Positions 41,831 to 51,697 of a DNA stretch of 64,000 nt are shown here, piece by piece (position 1 is the stretch's first letter; each line of letters opens with the position of its first letter). Both the position numbers and the translations under genes were made by a program. Below the pieces are notes generated by a model. The model did not search any database, was not told the origin of the DNA, and saw only the letters and a program-made list of their open reading frames with translations. This stretch comes from Pseudomonas sp. SORT22 (GTDB taxonomy: Bacteria > Pseudomonadota > Gammaproteobacteria > Pseudomonadales > Pseudomonadaceae): positions 2,418,501-2,482,500 of the forward strand of contig NZ_CP071007.1 in the NCBI RefSeq assembly GCF_018417635.1. The letters are read 5' to 3'.

Positions 41831-42661
41831 TCAGTGAATACAGGCGCGCCGGTACTCGCCCGGCGTTACGCCATAGGCTTGCTTGAACTGGCGGTTCAGG
41901 TGGCTCTGGTCGGCAAAGCCCAGGGCGAAGGCGACGTTGAACGGCAGGCAGTCGTTTTTCAGCAGTTCGCGGGCGCGACTCAAGCGCCGTTGCTTGAGCC
42001 AGGCATGGGGCGGCAGGCCGGTGGCCTGGCGGAACACCCGGGCAAAGTGGAAGGGCGAGAGGTTGACTGCCGTGGCCAGTTCTTCCAGCGATGGCGGGTA
42101 GGCCAGGCGGCTGTCCATCAGTTCCTTGGCCCGGGCCACGGCGCAGGGTTCGTTGCCGGGCGTGCGCGCGGTGCCGGCGCGGGCATGGCGTTGCACCAGC
42201 AACAGCACCGCTTCGCGCCAGGCGGTTTGTTGTTCCAGGGCACTGGCGCCGTGTTCGGCCGAGCAGTGCAGCCAGCTGAAGGCTTTGGCCAGTTGCGGGT
42301 CGTGCAGCACGCTGGCGTCAAAGCGCGGCAGGCCGTCGCGCTTGAGCTCCAGCTCGTCGAGCACGCCGGTGATGCGCTCGCTGTCGGGGTAAAAACCGCG
42401 ATAGCGCCAGCCATCTTCGCTGGCCTTGGCACCGGTGTGCAGCTCGTCGGGGTTGATCAGCACCATGCTGCCCACCGGCGCCAGGTGTTCGCTGCCGCGG
42501 TGCCAGAAACGCTGGGCACCGGACTCGATGATGGTGATCACGTAGCCTTCGTGCACATGGGGAGCGAAGCGCTGCTGAAAATAACGCGCGTGCAGCATCT
42601 CGGTATCACCGAGCGCCGAGGCTTGCCAGAAGCGGGTCTGTTCCTTGTGTGCAGGGTTCAT
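41831..42661 (-). CDS. AraC-family regulator of the azlCD unit
   Basis: 276 residues: an N-terminal AraC-ligand domain (HVHEGYVITIIESGAQRFWHRG, NPDELHTGAKASEDGWRYRGFYP) and HTHs SLEELATAVNLSPFHFARVFRQATG and FNVAFALGFADQSHLNRQFKQAYGVTP. ATG 42661 overlaps the AzlD stop (ATGA), so it is translationally coupled to the transporter it probably controls. The longer upstream reading frame is a shadow of azlD/azlC. Confidence 0.9.
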   Translation of the reverse strand: MNPAHKEQTRFWQASALGDTEMLHARYFQQRFAPHVHEGYVITIIESGAQRFWHRGSEHLAPVGSMVLINPDELHTGAKASEDGWRYRGFYPDSERITGVLDELELKRDGLPRFDASVLHDPQLAKAFSWLHCSAEHGASALEQQTAWREAVLLLVQRHARAGTARTPGNEPCAVARAKELMDSRLAYPPSLEELATAVNLSPFHFARVFRQATGLPPHAWLKQRRLSRARELLKNDCLPFNVAFALGFADQSHLNRQFKQAYGVTPGEYRRACIH

Positions 42662-42981
42662 GGGCTGCCGTTCAACCACCAACGAAAGACAAAAAAGAAG
42701 GCCATGCTCAGCAGCATGCTGATCAAGGTGCTGCGGGTCAACAGCACCAGCACCACCGCCACTACCGAACCGACCAGGTAAGGGTTGCTCAGGCTCAGGT
42801 CGAGCTGGTGCCCGGGCAAGAACACAATCGGCCCGCAAATGGCGGTGAGCATGCCCGGCACGGCAAAGCCGAGGAACTGCCGGGCATTGGAGCTCAGGCG
42901 CAAGGGCAGGCGCGGTTCCAGGAAGGCATAGCGGTTGAGGAACACCAGCAGGCCCATGCCGATAATCAGGGCGAAGATCAT
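42658..42981 (-). CDS. azlD: AzlD-family branched-chain amino acid exporter, small subunit
   Basis: 107 residues with four hydrophobic helices: MIFALIIGMGLLVFLNRYAF, FLGFAVPGMLTAICGPIVF, LVGSVVAVVLVLLTRST and ISMLLSMAFFFVFRWW. Matches AzlD, the small partner of AzlC in branched-chain amino acid efflux. The start overlaps the azlC stop by ATGA and its own stop overlaps the araC start likewise. Confidence 0.9.
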   Translation of the reverse strand: MIFALIIGMGLLVFLNRYAFLEPRLPLRLSSNARQFLGFAVPGMLTAICGPIVFLPGHQLDLSLSNPYLVGSVVAVVLVLLTRSTLISMLLSMAFFFVFRWWLNGSP

Positions 42982-43676
42982 GCGCGTGCTCCACTGAATT
43001 TCTGGCAGACAAAGCCGGCGCTCATGCCCAGCAACCCGGCGGCCACCAGGCCGATGTCCCAGTGCCAGGCGCTGAACAGCACCGAGCAGAACAGCGACAC
43101 CGCCACGCACACCACGGTGGGCAGGTTGCGCACCAGCGGCGCGATCAGGGCGACGAAGGTGGCGACGATCGAGAAGTCCAGGCCTAGCTGGTCGAGGTGC
43201 GGAATGTTCTGGCCGAGGATGATCCCGGCCAGGGTGAACAGGTTCCAGGCAATGTAGAACGTCAGGCCGACCCCCAGGGCGTACCAGCGATTGAACTGCT
43301 GTTGGTCGTACTGGCTGGTGAGGGCGAAGAACTCGTCAGTGAGCAAAAAGCCCAGGCCCAGCCGCCAGCGGGTCGGCAGGCCCGACAGCACCGGGCGCAT
43401 CGACAGTCCGTACAACAAGTGCTGGGAGGTCAGCAACAGGGTGGTCAGCAGGATCGAGAACAGGTTGGCGCCGCCCTTGAGCATGCCGATTGCCACCAAT
43501 TGCGCGGCACCGGCAAAGACGATCGCCGACAGGCCCTGGCCTTCCCAGGGGCTGAGGTTGGCTTCGATGGCCATGGAGCCGGCCAGCAGCCCCCAGGGAG
43601 CGACGGCGAGGGACAACGGCAGGATGGCGATGGCGCCACGGATGAAGGCCTGGCGGGCGAACGGCGGACTGGACAT
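42978..43676 (-). CDS. azlC: AzlC-family branched-chain amino acid exporter, large subunit
   Basis: 232 residues, about seven helices: GAIAILPLSLAVAPWGLLAGSMA, QGLSAIVFAGAAQLVAIGML, and LLLTSQHLLYGLSMRPVLSGLP, all typical of AzlC. It forms the main channel with AzlD. First gene of azlC-azlD-araC-hypothetical. ATG 43676 has no clear SD; an upstream ATG at 43715 cannot be excluded. Confidence 0.9.
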   Translation of the reverse strand: MSSPPFARQAFIRGAIAILPLSLAVAPWGLLAGSMAIEANLSPWEGQGLSAIVFAGAAQLVAIGMLKGGANLFSILLTTLLLTSQHLLYGLSMRPVLSGLPTRWRLGLGFLLTDEFFALTSQYDQQQFNRWYALGVGLTFYIAWNLFTLAGIILGQNIPHLDQLGLDFSIVATFVALIAPLVRNLPTVVCVAVSLFCSVLFSAWHWDIGLVAAGLLGMSAGFVCQKFSGARA

Positions 43677-43780
43677 GGACGGCAGCAACAACCAATGAAC
43701 AAGGTTGTACAGCATGCCAGAGGCGGGCGCCGCTGACTTGAACGATCTTGCTGTCAGCGGCGCGGCAGAGGGCTTGGCGC

Positions 43781-44509
43781 TCAGTAGTGGTTGCTGGCCA
43801 GGCGGCGCTGCGCGGCGATGCAGCCATTGATGTCCACCGCTTTTTGCCAGTAGGCCTTGCTCTGCGCCGGGTCGGCGCTGGCCAGCAGGCGGTAGACCTC
43901 GGCCTGGTAGTCGCGCTGGCGGCCCCACTGCATGGCCAGGCCCTGCGGTTGCTCGCGATGGCACAACAGGCGCACGGCCGGTTGCGGGTAGTAGGGGGCG
44001 TACAGGCTGGCCAGGTTCGGCACGCTTTCGAGCGCGTTGCGGTAGTCGCTACGGCTGTAGTTGGGGCACCAGTTCTCGATGCCCAGGGCCGCCGGGGCAA
44101 AGCCCTGGCCCATGCTGGCTTCGAGCAGCGGGCAGGCGGCAGCGGAAATCTGTGCTGCCGGCAGGTAGGTGATGTAGTAGAGCGCCAGGCGATACTGGGC
44201 AGCCGGGTGGTCAAGCTCCACGGCTTTTTTCAACAGGCTCACCGCAGGCGCCAGGGTGCGGCCCAGGGCCTGGCCTTGCTGGGCAAGATCCTGGTCGGTG
44301 GTGCTGGTCTTGAGGGTGAAGCTGGCGCTCTGGTTGTCGGCCTGTTCCAGCAAACTCACGGCCTGGCGGTACAGCAGGTCGGCATGCGGGTCGATCTGTA
44401 CGCCGGCAGCCAGTACCGAAGTCGGCAGCACGACGGCGAGCAGGCCGTGCAAAAGGGGCGAGCGGATCAAGGAAGTGCCTCTGGAATTCGGGGCCGGGCG
44501 GGTATGCAT
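43781..44509 (-). CDS. Exported Sel1/TPR-like protein
   Basis: 242 residues. The N-terminal signal (LLHGLLAVVLPTSVLAA, cut after about 35) is followed by helical repeats resembling Sel1-type pairs: AVSLLKKAVELDHPAAQYRLALYYI, CPLLEASMGQGFAPAALGIENW, and YQAEVYRLLASADPAQSKAYWQKAV. Cysteines at several repeat ends may form periplasmic disulfides. Probably a periplasmic scaffold. ATG 44509 is favoured over TTG 44545. Function is unknown. Confidence 0.78.
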   Translation of the reverse strand: MHTRPAPNSRGTSLIRSPLLHGLLAVVLPTSVLAAGVQIDPHADLLYRQAVSLLEQADNQSASFTLKTSTTDQDLAQQGQALGRTLAPAVSLLKKAVELDHPAAQYRLALYYITYLPAAQISAAACPLLEASMGQGFAPAALGIENWCPNYSRSDYRNALESVPNLASLYAPYYPQPAVRLLCHREQPQGLAMQWGRQRDYQAEVYRLLASADPAQSKAYWQKAVDINGCIAAQRRLASNHY

Positions 44510-44627
44510 GTTGGCTTGGAGACGACTGCGCTGTTCAGGGTTCAATCCGACTGTCCATAGTGTGGCTGGCCTGGGTGATAGCGCGCCATTCTAACCGCTC
44601 CGGGCCCGCGCCCGAAAGCGTAGCCCG

Positions 44628-45245
44628 TCAGGGCAACAGTTGCCGGATGTTGTAGGCCAGCCCGACGGCGGCGATGGCCAGCAGTACCACGGCGCTGATG
44701 GCGCTGATCAGGCGCCTGTCGAGGCGCTCGGCGAGGCGGCCGATGACCAGGATGTACAGGCCCAGAATGCCCAGGTCGAGCACCAGCCAGACCAGCGCCA
44801 ACAGCATCAGGCTGTGGCTGAACTGCTCGGTGACCTGAATGAACTGCGGGAAGAAGGCGACGAAAAACAGGATGTCCTTGGGGTTCGACAGGCCAATGGC
44901 AAATCCTTGCCACAGCCCGCCCTGGCGCACCGCAGGCGGCGCTGCGGCGTGCGCGGGCCGGCGCAGTTCGGCCAGCGCGCCGAGGCCCAGAAAGCCGATG
45001 AACAGGCAGCCAAACACGCTCAAGGCGCTAAGCAGCAGCGGGTTGATCGCGGCACTGCTGAAGATCAGCAGCGCCGCCAGGGCGATCAGCACCAGTGACG
45101 CGCCGTTGGTGCCCAGGGCGGTCAGCAGTGCCTGTTTGCGCCCGGCGCGAGCGGTGGTGTTGACCACCAGCGCCACCACCGGGCCGGGGCTGGCGATCAG
45201 CAGCACAACGGTCAGGGCGTAGGTAGCAAGCAGGGCACTGTTCAC
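44628..45245 (-). CDS. LysE/RhtB-family amino acid exporter
   Basis: 205 residues, six helices: ATYALTVVLLIASPGPVVALVVNTTARAGRKQALLTALG carries the family signature (SPGP followed by G-R-K), later GFAIGLSNPKDILFFVAFFPQFI. Exports an amino acid or analogue. GTG 45245 is the likely start. Divergent from a LysR gene (112 bp between starts), its probable regulator, as in lysE/lysG. Confidence 0.92.
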   Translation of the reverse strand: MNSALLATYALTVVLLIASPGPVVALVVNTTARAGRKQALLTALGTNGASLVLIALAALLIFSSAAINPLLLSALSVFGCLFIGFLGLGALAELRRPAHAAAPPAVRQGGLWQGFAIGLSNPKDILFFVAFFPQFIQVTEQFSHSLMLLALVWLVLDLGILGLYILVIGRLAERLDRRLISAISAVVLLAIAAVGLAYNIRQLLP

Positions 45246-45357
45246 GGGCGGGTCTCGAGGGCGTTTGGCGGGAGCGCAATTCTCGGCAGGCCCGGTCCGG
45301 TTGTAAAACGCCTGTTACTGTGGCCTTCTATTAGTTTGACTCATGCTAGAGGCGGCC

Positions 45358-46257
45358 ATGACCGAACGCATTCCCGCATTGCAGGCGCTCAGGGCGTTCG
45401 AGGTGGCCGCGCGCTACGGTTCGTTCACCCGCGCCGGCGAAGAACTGGCCCTGACCCAGGGCGCCATCAGCCATCACATCAAAACCCTCGAAGGTCTGTT
45501 CGACTGCGCCCTGTTCGAGCGCCGCGGGCCGAAAGTGGCGCTGACCGAAGCGGGCCGGCTGCTGGCCCAGGAGCTGAAAATCGGCTTCAAGATCATCGAA
45601 AGCGCCTGTGGCCTGCTCAGACAGGACCGCCAGCAACTGCGCCTGAAGGCGCCCTCGACCCTGACCGTGCGCTGGTTGCTTGGCCAGTTGGCGCTCTTCA
45701 AGCAATGTGAAGAGCACGCTCAGGTGCAACTGAGCAGCGTGTGGATGGACATCGATACGGTGGATTTTTACAGCGAGCCCTACGACTGCGCGATCCTGTT
45801 GGGCGACGGACATTTCGGCGCCGGCATCGCCAGCCTCAAGCTGTTTGACGAATGGCTGGTACCGGTGTGCCAGCCCGGTTACCCGGCAGACCTGGCCCAT
45901 TGCGAGCTGCTGCACCCATCTCCCGACCGGCGCGACTGGCGGCGCTGGTTGCAGCGCACCGGGGCTGCGGCCATCAGCCTTGAGCGCGGCCAGCTGTTCG
46001 ACACCCTTGACCAGGGCATCTCGGCGGCTCAGCAAGGCCTGGGTGTGGCCGTGGTCGACCTGTTGCTGGCCAGCGCCGAGCTCGCCGCCGGGCGCCTGGT
46101 CACGCCGTTTGCGCAGGCGGTGGCCACCGGCGAGGGCTATTACCTGGCCTGGCTGCAGGCCAGCCCCAAGGCCCGCCAGGTGCAACAACTGGGGGCGTTC
46201 CTGGTGCAGCAGGTGCCACAATTGCCTGCCCAAGGCTTTGATTATTTATATGACTAA
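45358..46257 (+). CDS. LysR-family regulator (GcvA-like)
   Basis: 299 residues: winged HTH at about 6-65 (ALQALRAFEVAARYGSFTRAGEELALTQGAISHHIKTLEGLFDCALFER) and a LysR substrate domain. ATG 45358 has AGAGG upstream; the ATG at 45343 lacks one. Divergent from the LysE exporter, which it probably activates. Its 3' end overlaps the next, convergent LysR gene by 4 bp. Confidence 0.9.
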   Translation: MTERIPALQALRAFEVAARYGSFTRAGEELALTQGAISHHIKTLEGLFDCALFERRGPKVALTEAGRLLAQELKIGFKIIESACGLLRQDRQQLRLKAPSTLTVRWLLGQLALFKQCEEHAQVQLSSVWMDIDTVDFYSEPYDCAILLGDGHFGAGIASLKLFDEWLVPVCQPGYPADLAHCELLHPSPDRRDWRRWLQRTGAAAISLERGQLFDTLDQGISAAQQGLGVAVVDLLLASAELAAGRLVTPFAQAVATGEGYYLAWLQASPKARQVQQLGAFLVQQVPQLPAQGFDYLYD

Positions 46258-47159
46258 TACTGCGGCGCGCCAGCATCGGGCAGCAGCCGCGTGCTCATGA
46301 AGTCGATGAACACCCGCAGCCGTGGCGGCACTTGCCGCCCCGAGGGCCACAGCAGGTAGAAGCTGCCGCGGCGCTCCATGTAGTCATCGAGCACGGTCAC
46401 CAGGTCACCGCGCTGCAACTGCTGGCGCACGGTGAAGTCGGGAATGCAGGTGATGCCGCGATCGCGCATGGCAAAGCAGATGCGCGTGTCGACGTGGTTG
46501 CAGACCATCGACACCGGGATCTCATAGGCGTGGCCGGCGGGCTCCTGACGCAGCGGCCACTGTTCGAGCTTGCCGGTGCTCGGGAAGCGGTAGTGCAGGC
46601 AGGTGTGGCGGGCCAGTTCGGCGGGGTGTGTGGGGCTGCCATTGCGCGCCAGGTACGCCGGCGAGGCCACCAGTACATGGTGAAAATGGCCAAGAAAGCG
46701 CGCGCTCAGGCGTGAGTCGCTGGGCGTGCCGCCGCGCATTACCACGTCAAAACCTTCGCCGATGATATCGACCATGCGGTCGTCGAAATCCAGGTCCAGC
46801 TCGATCTCCGGATACTGCGCCATGAACTCGCTCAAGGCCGGCATCACCAGCGCAGTGACTTGCGGCAGGCTGATGCGCAAACGCCCGCGCGGCACTTCAC
46901 TGGCCTGGGACAGCTCAAGCTCGGTGGCCTCGATCTCGGCAAGGATGCGCCGGCTGCGCTCCAGAAACTGACTGCCCTCGGCGGTGAGGGTGATGCTGCG
47001 CGTGCTGCGGTGAAACAGGCGTACGCCCAGGCGGCGCTCCAGGCGCGCCACGCGCTTGCCAATGGCCGAGGCGCTGACCCCCAGCGACTGCGCAGCGCCG
47101 ACAAAACTGCCGGTTTCTGCCACCCGCACGAACACCACGAAACCGCTGAGGCTATCCAT
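46254..47159 (-). CDS. LysR-family regulator
   Basis: 301 residues: HTH at about 4-62 (FVVFVRVAETGSFVGAAQSLGVSASAIGKRVARLERRLGVRLFHR) and an effector domain of the CrgA/DhcR-type (PEIELDLDFDDRMVDIIGEGFDVVMRGG). ATG 47159 was preferred to 47165 because GGGAA is better spaced. Divergent from an MFS exporter; a perfect CGGACAC-CC-GTGTCCG palindrome sits just upstream of its start and is a candidate operator for autoregulation. Confidence 0.9.
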   Translation of the reverse strand: MDSLSGFVVFVRVAETGSFVGAAQSLGVSASAIGKRVARLERRLGVRLFHRSTRSITLTAEGSQFLERSRRILAEIEATELELSQASEVPRGRLRISLPQVTALVMPALSEFMAQYPEIELDLDFDDRMVDIIGEGFDVVMRGGTPSDSRLSARFLGHFHHVLVASPAYLARNGSPTHPAELARHTCLHYRFPSTGKLEQWPLRQEPAGHAYEIPVSMVCNHVDTRICFAMRDRGITCIPDFTVRQQLQRGDLVTVLDDYMERRGSFYLLWPSGRQVPPRLRVFIDFMSTRLLPDAGAPQY

Positions 47160-47175
47160 CTGCATTTCCCGATTG

Positions 47176-47191
47176 CGGACACCCGTGTCCG
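47176..47191. promoter_or_regulatory. Candidate operator palindrome in the LysR/MFS divergent region
   Basis: CGGACACCCGTGTCCG, two perfect 7-bp arms with a 2-bp spacer, 11 bp before the LysR gene ATG at 47165/47159 and 82 bp before the MFS start. A binding site for the LysR protein or another regulator is inferred. Confidence 0.5.
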
Positions 47192-47272
47192 TTATGAGCG
47201 GAATTGTACCCGGCTTTTTCCGCAGTGCGCGCAGGCTTAAGGTTCGCCCATCTTTCCTACAGGAGTTTCACC

Positions 47273-48481
47273 ATGACCCACATCAGCTGCAGCGCCGATG
47301 GGCCGGCCGCACTGGAGCAGCCCTTGCCGGTCAGCGGCCTGCTGGCCCTGGCCATGACCGGCTTTATCGCCATCCTCAGCGAAACCTTGCCGGCCGGGCT
47401 GCTTGGGCAGATCTCCAGCGGCATGCAGGTCAGTGAGGCGATGGCCGGGCAGATGGTCAGCGTCTATGCCCTGGGCTCGCTTTTGACCGCCATCCCGCTG
47501 GTGACCCTGACCCAGGGTTGGCGCCGGCGGCCGGTATTGTTGCTGGCGATTATCGGCTTCTTGCTGTTCAACACGGTGACGGCGTTGTCGAGTTCGTACT
47601 GGCTGACCCTGGTCGCGCGCTTCATGACCGGTGTTGCCGCGGGCCTGGCCTGGGGCGTGATTGCCGGGCATGCGCGGCGCATGGTCAGCCCCGAGCAGCA
47701 AGGCCGGGCCATGGCGGTGGCGATGATTGGTGCGCCAGTGGCCTTGTCGCTGGGGGTGCCGGCCGGCACCTGGCTGGGCGAGTTGCTGGGCTGGCGCATG
47801 ACCTTTGCCCTGGTGTCCGGCGCGACCCTGGTGCTGGTGGCCTGGGTGCTGTGCAAGGTGCCGGATTTCGACGGCCATGCCCCGGGCCAACGCCCCGGTA
47901 TCGCTCAGGTGCTGCGCACACCCGGCGTGCTGGCGGTGCTGCTGGTGATCCTCACCTGGGTGCTGGCGCACAACGTGCTGTACACCTACATCGTGCCGTA
48001 CCTGGCCTCGGTGGGCCTGGCGGCGAGCACCGGCATGGTCCTGCTGACCTTCGGCATTGCCGCCCTGGCCGGCATCGGCGTGGTCGGTGCGCTGATCGAC
48101 AAGCACCTGCGCAACATGGTCCTGCTGAGTTTGTTCGGTTTTGCCGTGGTGGCGCTGGTGCTTGGTTTTGTCAGCCAGTCGGCGCCGCTGGTGTATGTCA
48201 GTGTCGCGCTCTGGGGCCTGACCTACGGCGGCGCGCCAACCCTGCTGCAAACCGCCAGCGCCGATGCCGCCGGGGAGGGCGCCGATGTCGCCCAGTCGAT
48301 GATCGTCACGGTATGGAACTCGGCCATTGCCGCCGGTGGCCTGCTTGGCGGTGTGTTGCTCAGCCAGTGGGGCGTGGGCAGTTTCCCCTGGGTGTTGCTG
48401 GCGCTGATCGCCCTGGCCCTGTTGATTGCCGGTCGCGCCCATGGCCACGGTTTCGCCCCGGGCGCACGGGTGCCGAGCTAA
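47273..48481 (+). CDS. MFS exporter (AraJ/arabinose-efflux-like DHA1)
   Basis: 402 residues, 12 helices: GLLALAMTGFIAILSETLPAGLL at helix 1, QVSEAMAGQMVSVYALGSLLTAIPL, TQGWRRRPVLL loop, and VAAGLAWGVIAGHARRM typical of the AraJ/Sugar-efflux subgroup. Exports a small metabolite or drug, unspecified. AGGAG precedes ATG 47273. Divergent from, and presumably controlled by, the LysR gene. Confidence 0.9.
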   Translation: MTHISCSADGPAALEQPLPVSGLLALAMTGFIAILSETLPAGLLGQISSGMQVSEAMAGQMVSVYALGSLLTAIPLVTLTQGWRRRPVLLLAIIGFLLFNTVTALSSSYWLTLVARFMTGVAAGLAWGVIAGHARRMVSPEQQGRAMAVAMIGAPVALSLGVPAGTWLGELLGWRMTFALVSGATLVLVAWVLCKVPDFDGHAPGQRPGIAQVLRTPGVLAVLLVILTWVLAHNVLYTYIVPYLASVGLAASTGMVLLTFGIAALAGIGVVGALIDKHLRNMVLLSLFGFAVVALVLGFVSQSAPLVYVSVALWGLTYGGAPTLLQTASADAAGEGADVAQSMIVTVWNSAIAAGGLLGGVLLSQWGVGSFPWVLLALIALALLIAGRAHGHGFAPGARVPS

Positions 48482-48547
48482 GTTCGCCAGGCCGCCGCGC
48501 AGACGGGTAGAATCGGCGCATACACAGGCGTTTTCGAGGTTGCAGCG

Positions 48548-50908
48548 GTGGAGTTACAGCAGGGCTTTGTCCTGACCCGGCATTGGCGCGATACCCCGGC
48601 CGGTACCGTTGTCGAGTTCTGGCTGGCCACCGACCAGGGCCCACGGCGCTTGCGTCTGCCGCTGCAGACTTCAGTGGCGTTCGTCCCCGCCGAGCAGCGG
48701 CGCCAGGCCGAGGCGGTGTTGCGCGGCGAGCGCGAGGTCGAGTTGCGCGAGCTGGCCCTGCGCGATTTCGAACAACGGCCGGTGCTGGGCTTGTACTGCC
48801 GTCAGCACCGCCAGTTGATCCAGCTGGAAAAGCGCCTGCGCGCCGCCGGCGTGCAAATCTACGAAGCCGATGTGCGCCCGCCGGAGCGCTACCTGATGGA
48901 GCGCTTCATCACCGCGCCGGTCAGCTTCAGCGGCACGGCGGATGCCAGCGGCGTATTGATCGACGCCCAGCTCAAGCCCGCCGCCGATTACCGCCCCACG
49001 CTCAAACTGGTGTCGCTGGACATCGAAACCACCGAACGCGGCGAGCTGTATTCGATTGCCCTCGAAGGCTGTGGCCAGCGCCAGGTGTACATGCTCGGCC
49101 CGGCCAATGGCGACGCCGCAGGCGTGGATTTCGACCTCCAATACTGCGACAGCCGCGCTCAATTGCTCGAACGCCTCAACGACTGGCTGGCCGTGCACGA
49201 CCCCGATGCGATCATCGGCTGGAACCTGGTGCAGTTCGACCTGCGCGTACTGCAGCAGCACGCCACCCAGCTCAAGGTGCCGCTGCGCCTGGGCCGTGGC
49301 GGTGAGGCAATGGACTGGCGCGAGCACGGCAGCCGCGCGCATTTTTTTGCCGGGGCGGCCGGGCGGCTGATCATCGACGGTATCGAAGGGCTGCGTTCGG
49401 CGACCTGGAGCTTCCCCTCGTTCAGCCTGGAGAACGTCGCCCAGACCCTGCTCGGCGAAGGCAAGGCGATCGACACCCCGTACCAGCGCATGGACGAAAT
49501 CAACCGCATGTTCGCCGAGGACAAGCCGGCCCTGGCCCGCTACAACCTCAAGGACTGCGAGCTGGTGACGCGGATCTTCGCCAGGACCGAACTGTTGACC
49601 TTCCTCCTCGAACGGGCCACGGTCACCGGTTTGCCGGCTGATCGCAGCGGCGGTTCGGTGGCGGCGTTCTGTCATTTGTATATGCCTTTGATGCACCGCC
49701 AGGGCTTCGTCGCGCCCAATCAGGGCGAGCGCCCGGAGGAGGCCAGCCCGGGCGGTTTTGTCATGGATTCGCGACCGGGCTTGTACGAGTCGGTGCTGGT
49801 GCTCGACTACAAGAGCCTGTATCCGTCGATCATCCGCACGTTTCTGATTGACCCGCTGGGGCTGGTCGAAGGCTTGCGCGAGCCGGGCGATGAGACCTCG
49901 GTGCCAGGCTTTCGCGGGGCGCGTTTTTCCCGCAGCCGGCATTGCCTGCCGGCGATTGTCGAGCGGGTCTGGCAGGGCCGTGAGACAGCCAAGCGCGAGC
50001 ACAATGCGCCGCTGTCCCAGGCGCTGAAGATCATCATGAACGCCTTCTACGGCGTACTCGGTTCCAGCGGTTGCCGCTTCTTCGACCCGCGCCTGGCTTC
50101 ATCGATCACCATGCGCGGCCACGAGATCATGCGCCGTACCCGCGAGTTGATCGAAGCCAAGGGTTATACGGTGATTTATGGCGACACCGACTCGACCTTC
50201 GTCTGGCTCAAGCGTGCCCATGACGAGGCGGACGCGGCGCAAATTGGCCGCGAGCTGGTGCAGCAGGTCAACCAGTGGTGGCGTGAGCACCTGCGCGACA
50301 GCTATGGCCTGGACAGTGCCCTGGAGCTGCAGTACGAAACCCACTACAAGCGCTTTTTGATGCCGACCATTCGCGGCGCCGAGGAAGGCAGCAAGAAACG
50401 CTATGCCGGCCTGGTGCAACGTGGCCAGGGCACTGAAGAGATGATCTACAAGGGCCTGGAAAGCGTGCGCACCGACTGGTCGCCGCTGGCCCGGCAGTTT
50501 CAGCAGGAGCTGTACGAGCGCATCTTCAAGCGCCAGCCTTACCAGCAGTACCTGCGTGAGTATGTGCGCAAGACGTTGGCCGGTGAGCAGGATGAACTGT
50601 TGATCTACCGCAAGCGCCTGCGCCGCCCGCTGGCTGACTACCAGCGCAACGTGCCGCCGCATGTGCGGGCGGCGCGCATGGCCGATGACTTCAATGACCG
50701 TCAGGGCCGGCCGCGGCAGTATCAGAATGGCGGCTGGATCAGCTACGTGATAACCGTGGCGGGGCCGGAGCCGCTGGAGACGCGGCATTCGGCGATCGAT
50801 TACGACCACTACCTGACCCGGCAATTGCAGCCGGTGGCGGATGCGATCCTGCCGTTCGTGGAGGATGACTTCACGGCGCTGATCGATCGGCAGATGGGCT
50901 TGTTCTAG
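48548..50908 (+). CDS. polB: DNA polymerase II
   Basis: 786 residues, family B polymerase. 3'-5' exonuclease Exo I motif [10 protein letters not shown] at about 156-164, later [12 protein letters not shown]; polymerase motif [11 protein letters not shown] near 419, motif [16 protein letters not shown], motif C YGDTDSTF near 544. The N-terminus [17 protein letters not shown] is standard for pseudomonad PolB. It performs translesion/restart synthesis, normally SOS-linked; I saw no clear LexA box (CTG-N10-CAG) in the short upstream gap. GTG 48548 is the start, 66 bp after the MFS stop. Confidence 0.96.
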   Translation: MELQQGFVLTRHWRDTPAGTVVEFWLATDQGPRRLRLPLQTSVAFVPAEQRRQAEAVLRGEREVELRELALRDFEQRPVLGLYCRQHRQLIQLEKRLRAAGVQIYEADVRPPERYLMERFITAPVSFSGTADASGVLIDAQLKPAADYRPTLKLVSLDIETTERGELYSIALEGCGQRQVYMLGPANGDAAGVDFDLQYCDSRAQLLERLNDWLAVHDPDAIIGWNLVQFDLRVLQQHATQLKVPLRLGRGGEAMDWREHGSRAHFFAGAAGRLIIDGIEGLRSATWSFPSFSLENVAQTLLGEGKAIDTPYQRMDEINRMFAEDKPALARYNLKDCELVTRIFARTELLTFLLERATVTGLPADRSGGSVAAFCHLYMPLMHRQGFVAPNQGERPEEASPGGFVMDSRPGLYESVLVLDYKSLYPSIIRTFLIDPLGLVEGLREPGDETSVPGFRGARFSRSRHCLPAIVERVWQGRETAKREHNAPLSQALKIIMNAFYGVLGSSGCRFFDPRLASSITMRGHEIMRRTRELIEAKGYTVIYGDTDSTFVWLKRAHDEADAAQIGRELVQQVNQWWREHLRDSYGLDSALELQYETHYKRFLMPTIRGAEEGSKKRYAGLVQRGQGTEEMIYKGLESVRTDWSPLARQFQQELYERIFKRQPYQQYLREYVRKTLAGEQDELLIYRKRLRRPLADYQRNVPPHVRAARMADDFNDRQGRPRQYQNGGWISYVITVAGPEPLETRHSAIDYDHYLTRQLQPVADAILPFVEDDFTALIDRQMGLF

Positions 50909-50930
50909 CCGGACCTGCATGCACCGACAC

Positions 50931-50954
50931 TGTGGAAGCTGGCTTGCCAGCGAT
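50931..50954 (+). repeat. REP element, variant
   Basis: TGTGGAAGCTGGCTTGCCAG followed by CGAT, a REP variant in the 60-bp gap between polB and a convergent gene. Confidence 0.75.
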
Positions 50955-50970
50955 GGCTGCGTAGCAGCCG

Positions 50971-51474
50971 CTATTGAGTCCACACCACCCGCAGCAAGGC
51001 CACCATCAACCACGCCGTCGCCGCCAGGGCGGTGATGGTGCGCACATGGTTCCAGCGGTTCCACACCCGTGCATAGGTGGGCCAGGCACTGGCCGCTTCG
51101 CTGCTGGCCGGGTCCAGGCGCGCCAGGCTCTGGTTGCGCGGCACGTTGAAGAGCAGGGTCACCAGTACGTTGCCGAGCAGGTACAGGCCGCTGCCGATGC
51201 CGATGCACAGGCTGCCCGGCAATGGCCAGCGCAACCAGGCCCAGGTCAGCAGAATCGCGCAGGTCACGGCGGTGCCGAGAAACAGCGAGAGGAACAGGCG
51301 GTTGAGCACCACCTGGTTGATCGATTGCATGGCCGTCACCGCACTCTGTGCCGGAATGCGCTCCAGGGCCTGCATGACGAAGTTGGAGAAGGCGAAGAAC
51401 AACCCGCCCATCAACCCACAGCCCAGGGCGGTAACAAGGATCAGCAGCAACAGCAGGGTATCGGCAATGCTCAT
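50971..51474 (-). CDS. DUF1772 (anthrone oxygenase-like) membrane protein
   Basis: 167 residues, four transmembrane helices with MGGLFFAFSNFVMQAL and a conserved polar RNQSLARLDP / ARVWNRWNHVRT segment, the DUF1772 pattern. Some eukaryotic relatives oxidise anthrones; the bacterial role is unknown. ATG 51474. Divergent from the DUF4174 gene. Confidence 0.88.
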   Translation of the reverse strand: MSIADTLLLLLILVTALGCGLMGGLFFAFSNFVMQALERIPAQSAVTAMQSINQVVLNRLFLSLFLGTAVTCAILLTWAWLRWPLPGSLCIGIGSGLYLLGNVLVTLLFNVPRNQSLARLDPASSEAASAWPTYARVWNRWNHVRTITALAATAWLMVALLRVVWTQ

Positions 51475-51697
51475 GGTTCAGGCCTTTTTCCAGGGTGGTC
51501 GACGGGCATGGCTGGCGGCCTTCAGCTATCCTCAGAATCGGATGACAGACCTTTCGGTAGGTATCCAAGGTCGCACTTGGTAATCGGAAGTTACCTTTGC
51601 TTTGCCCACTCATCTGGCCCTGTAGTTTAGGCTCGCAACCCGGATCTTTCGTCGCGATTTGTAGTCTTTGATGCATGGAAATTGAAAGGAGATGCGC

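Noticed and set aside
42662..43012. N-terminal extension of the azl AraC regulator to 43012
   Set aside because: It lies inside azlD in another frame and shows no domain; ATG 42661 overlaps the azlD stop as ATGA.
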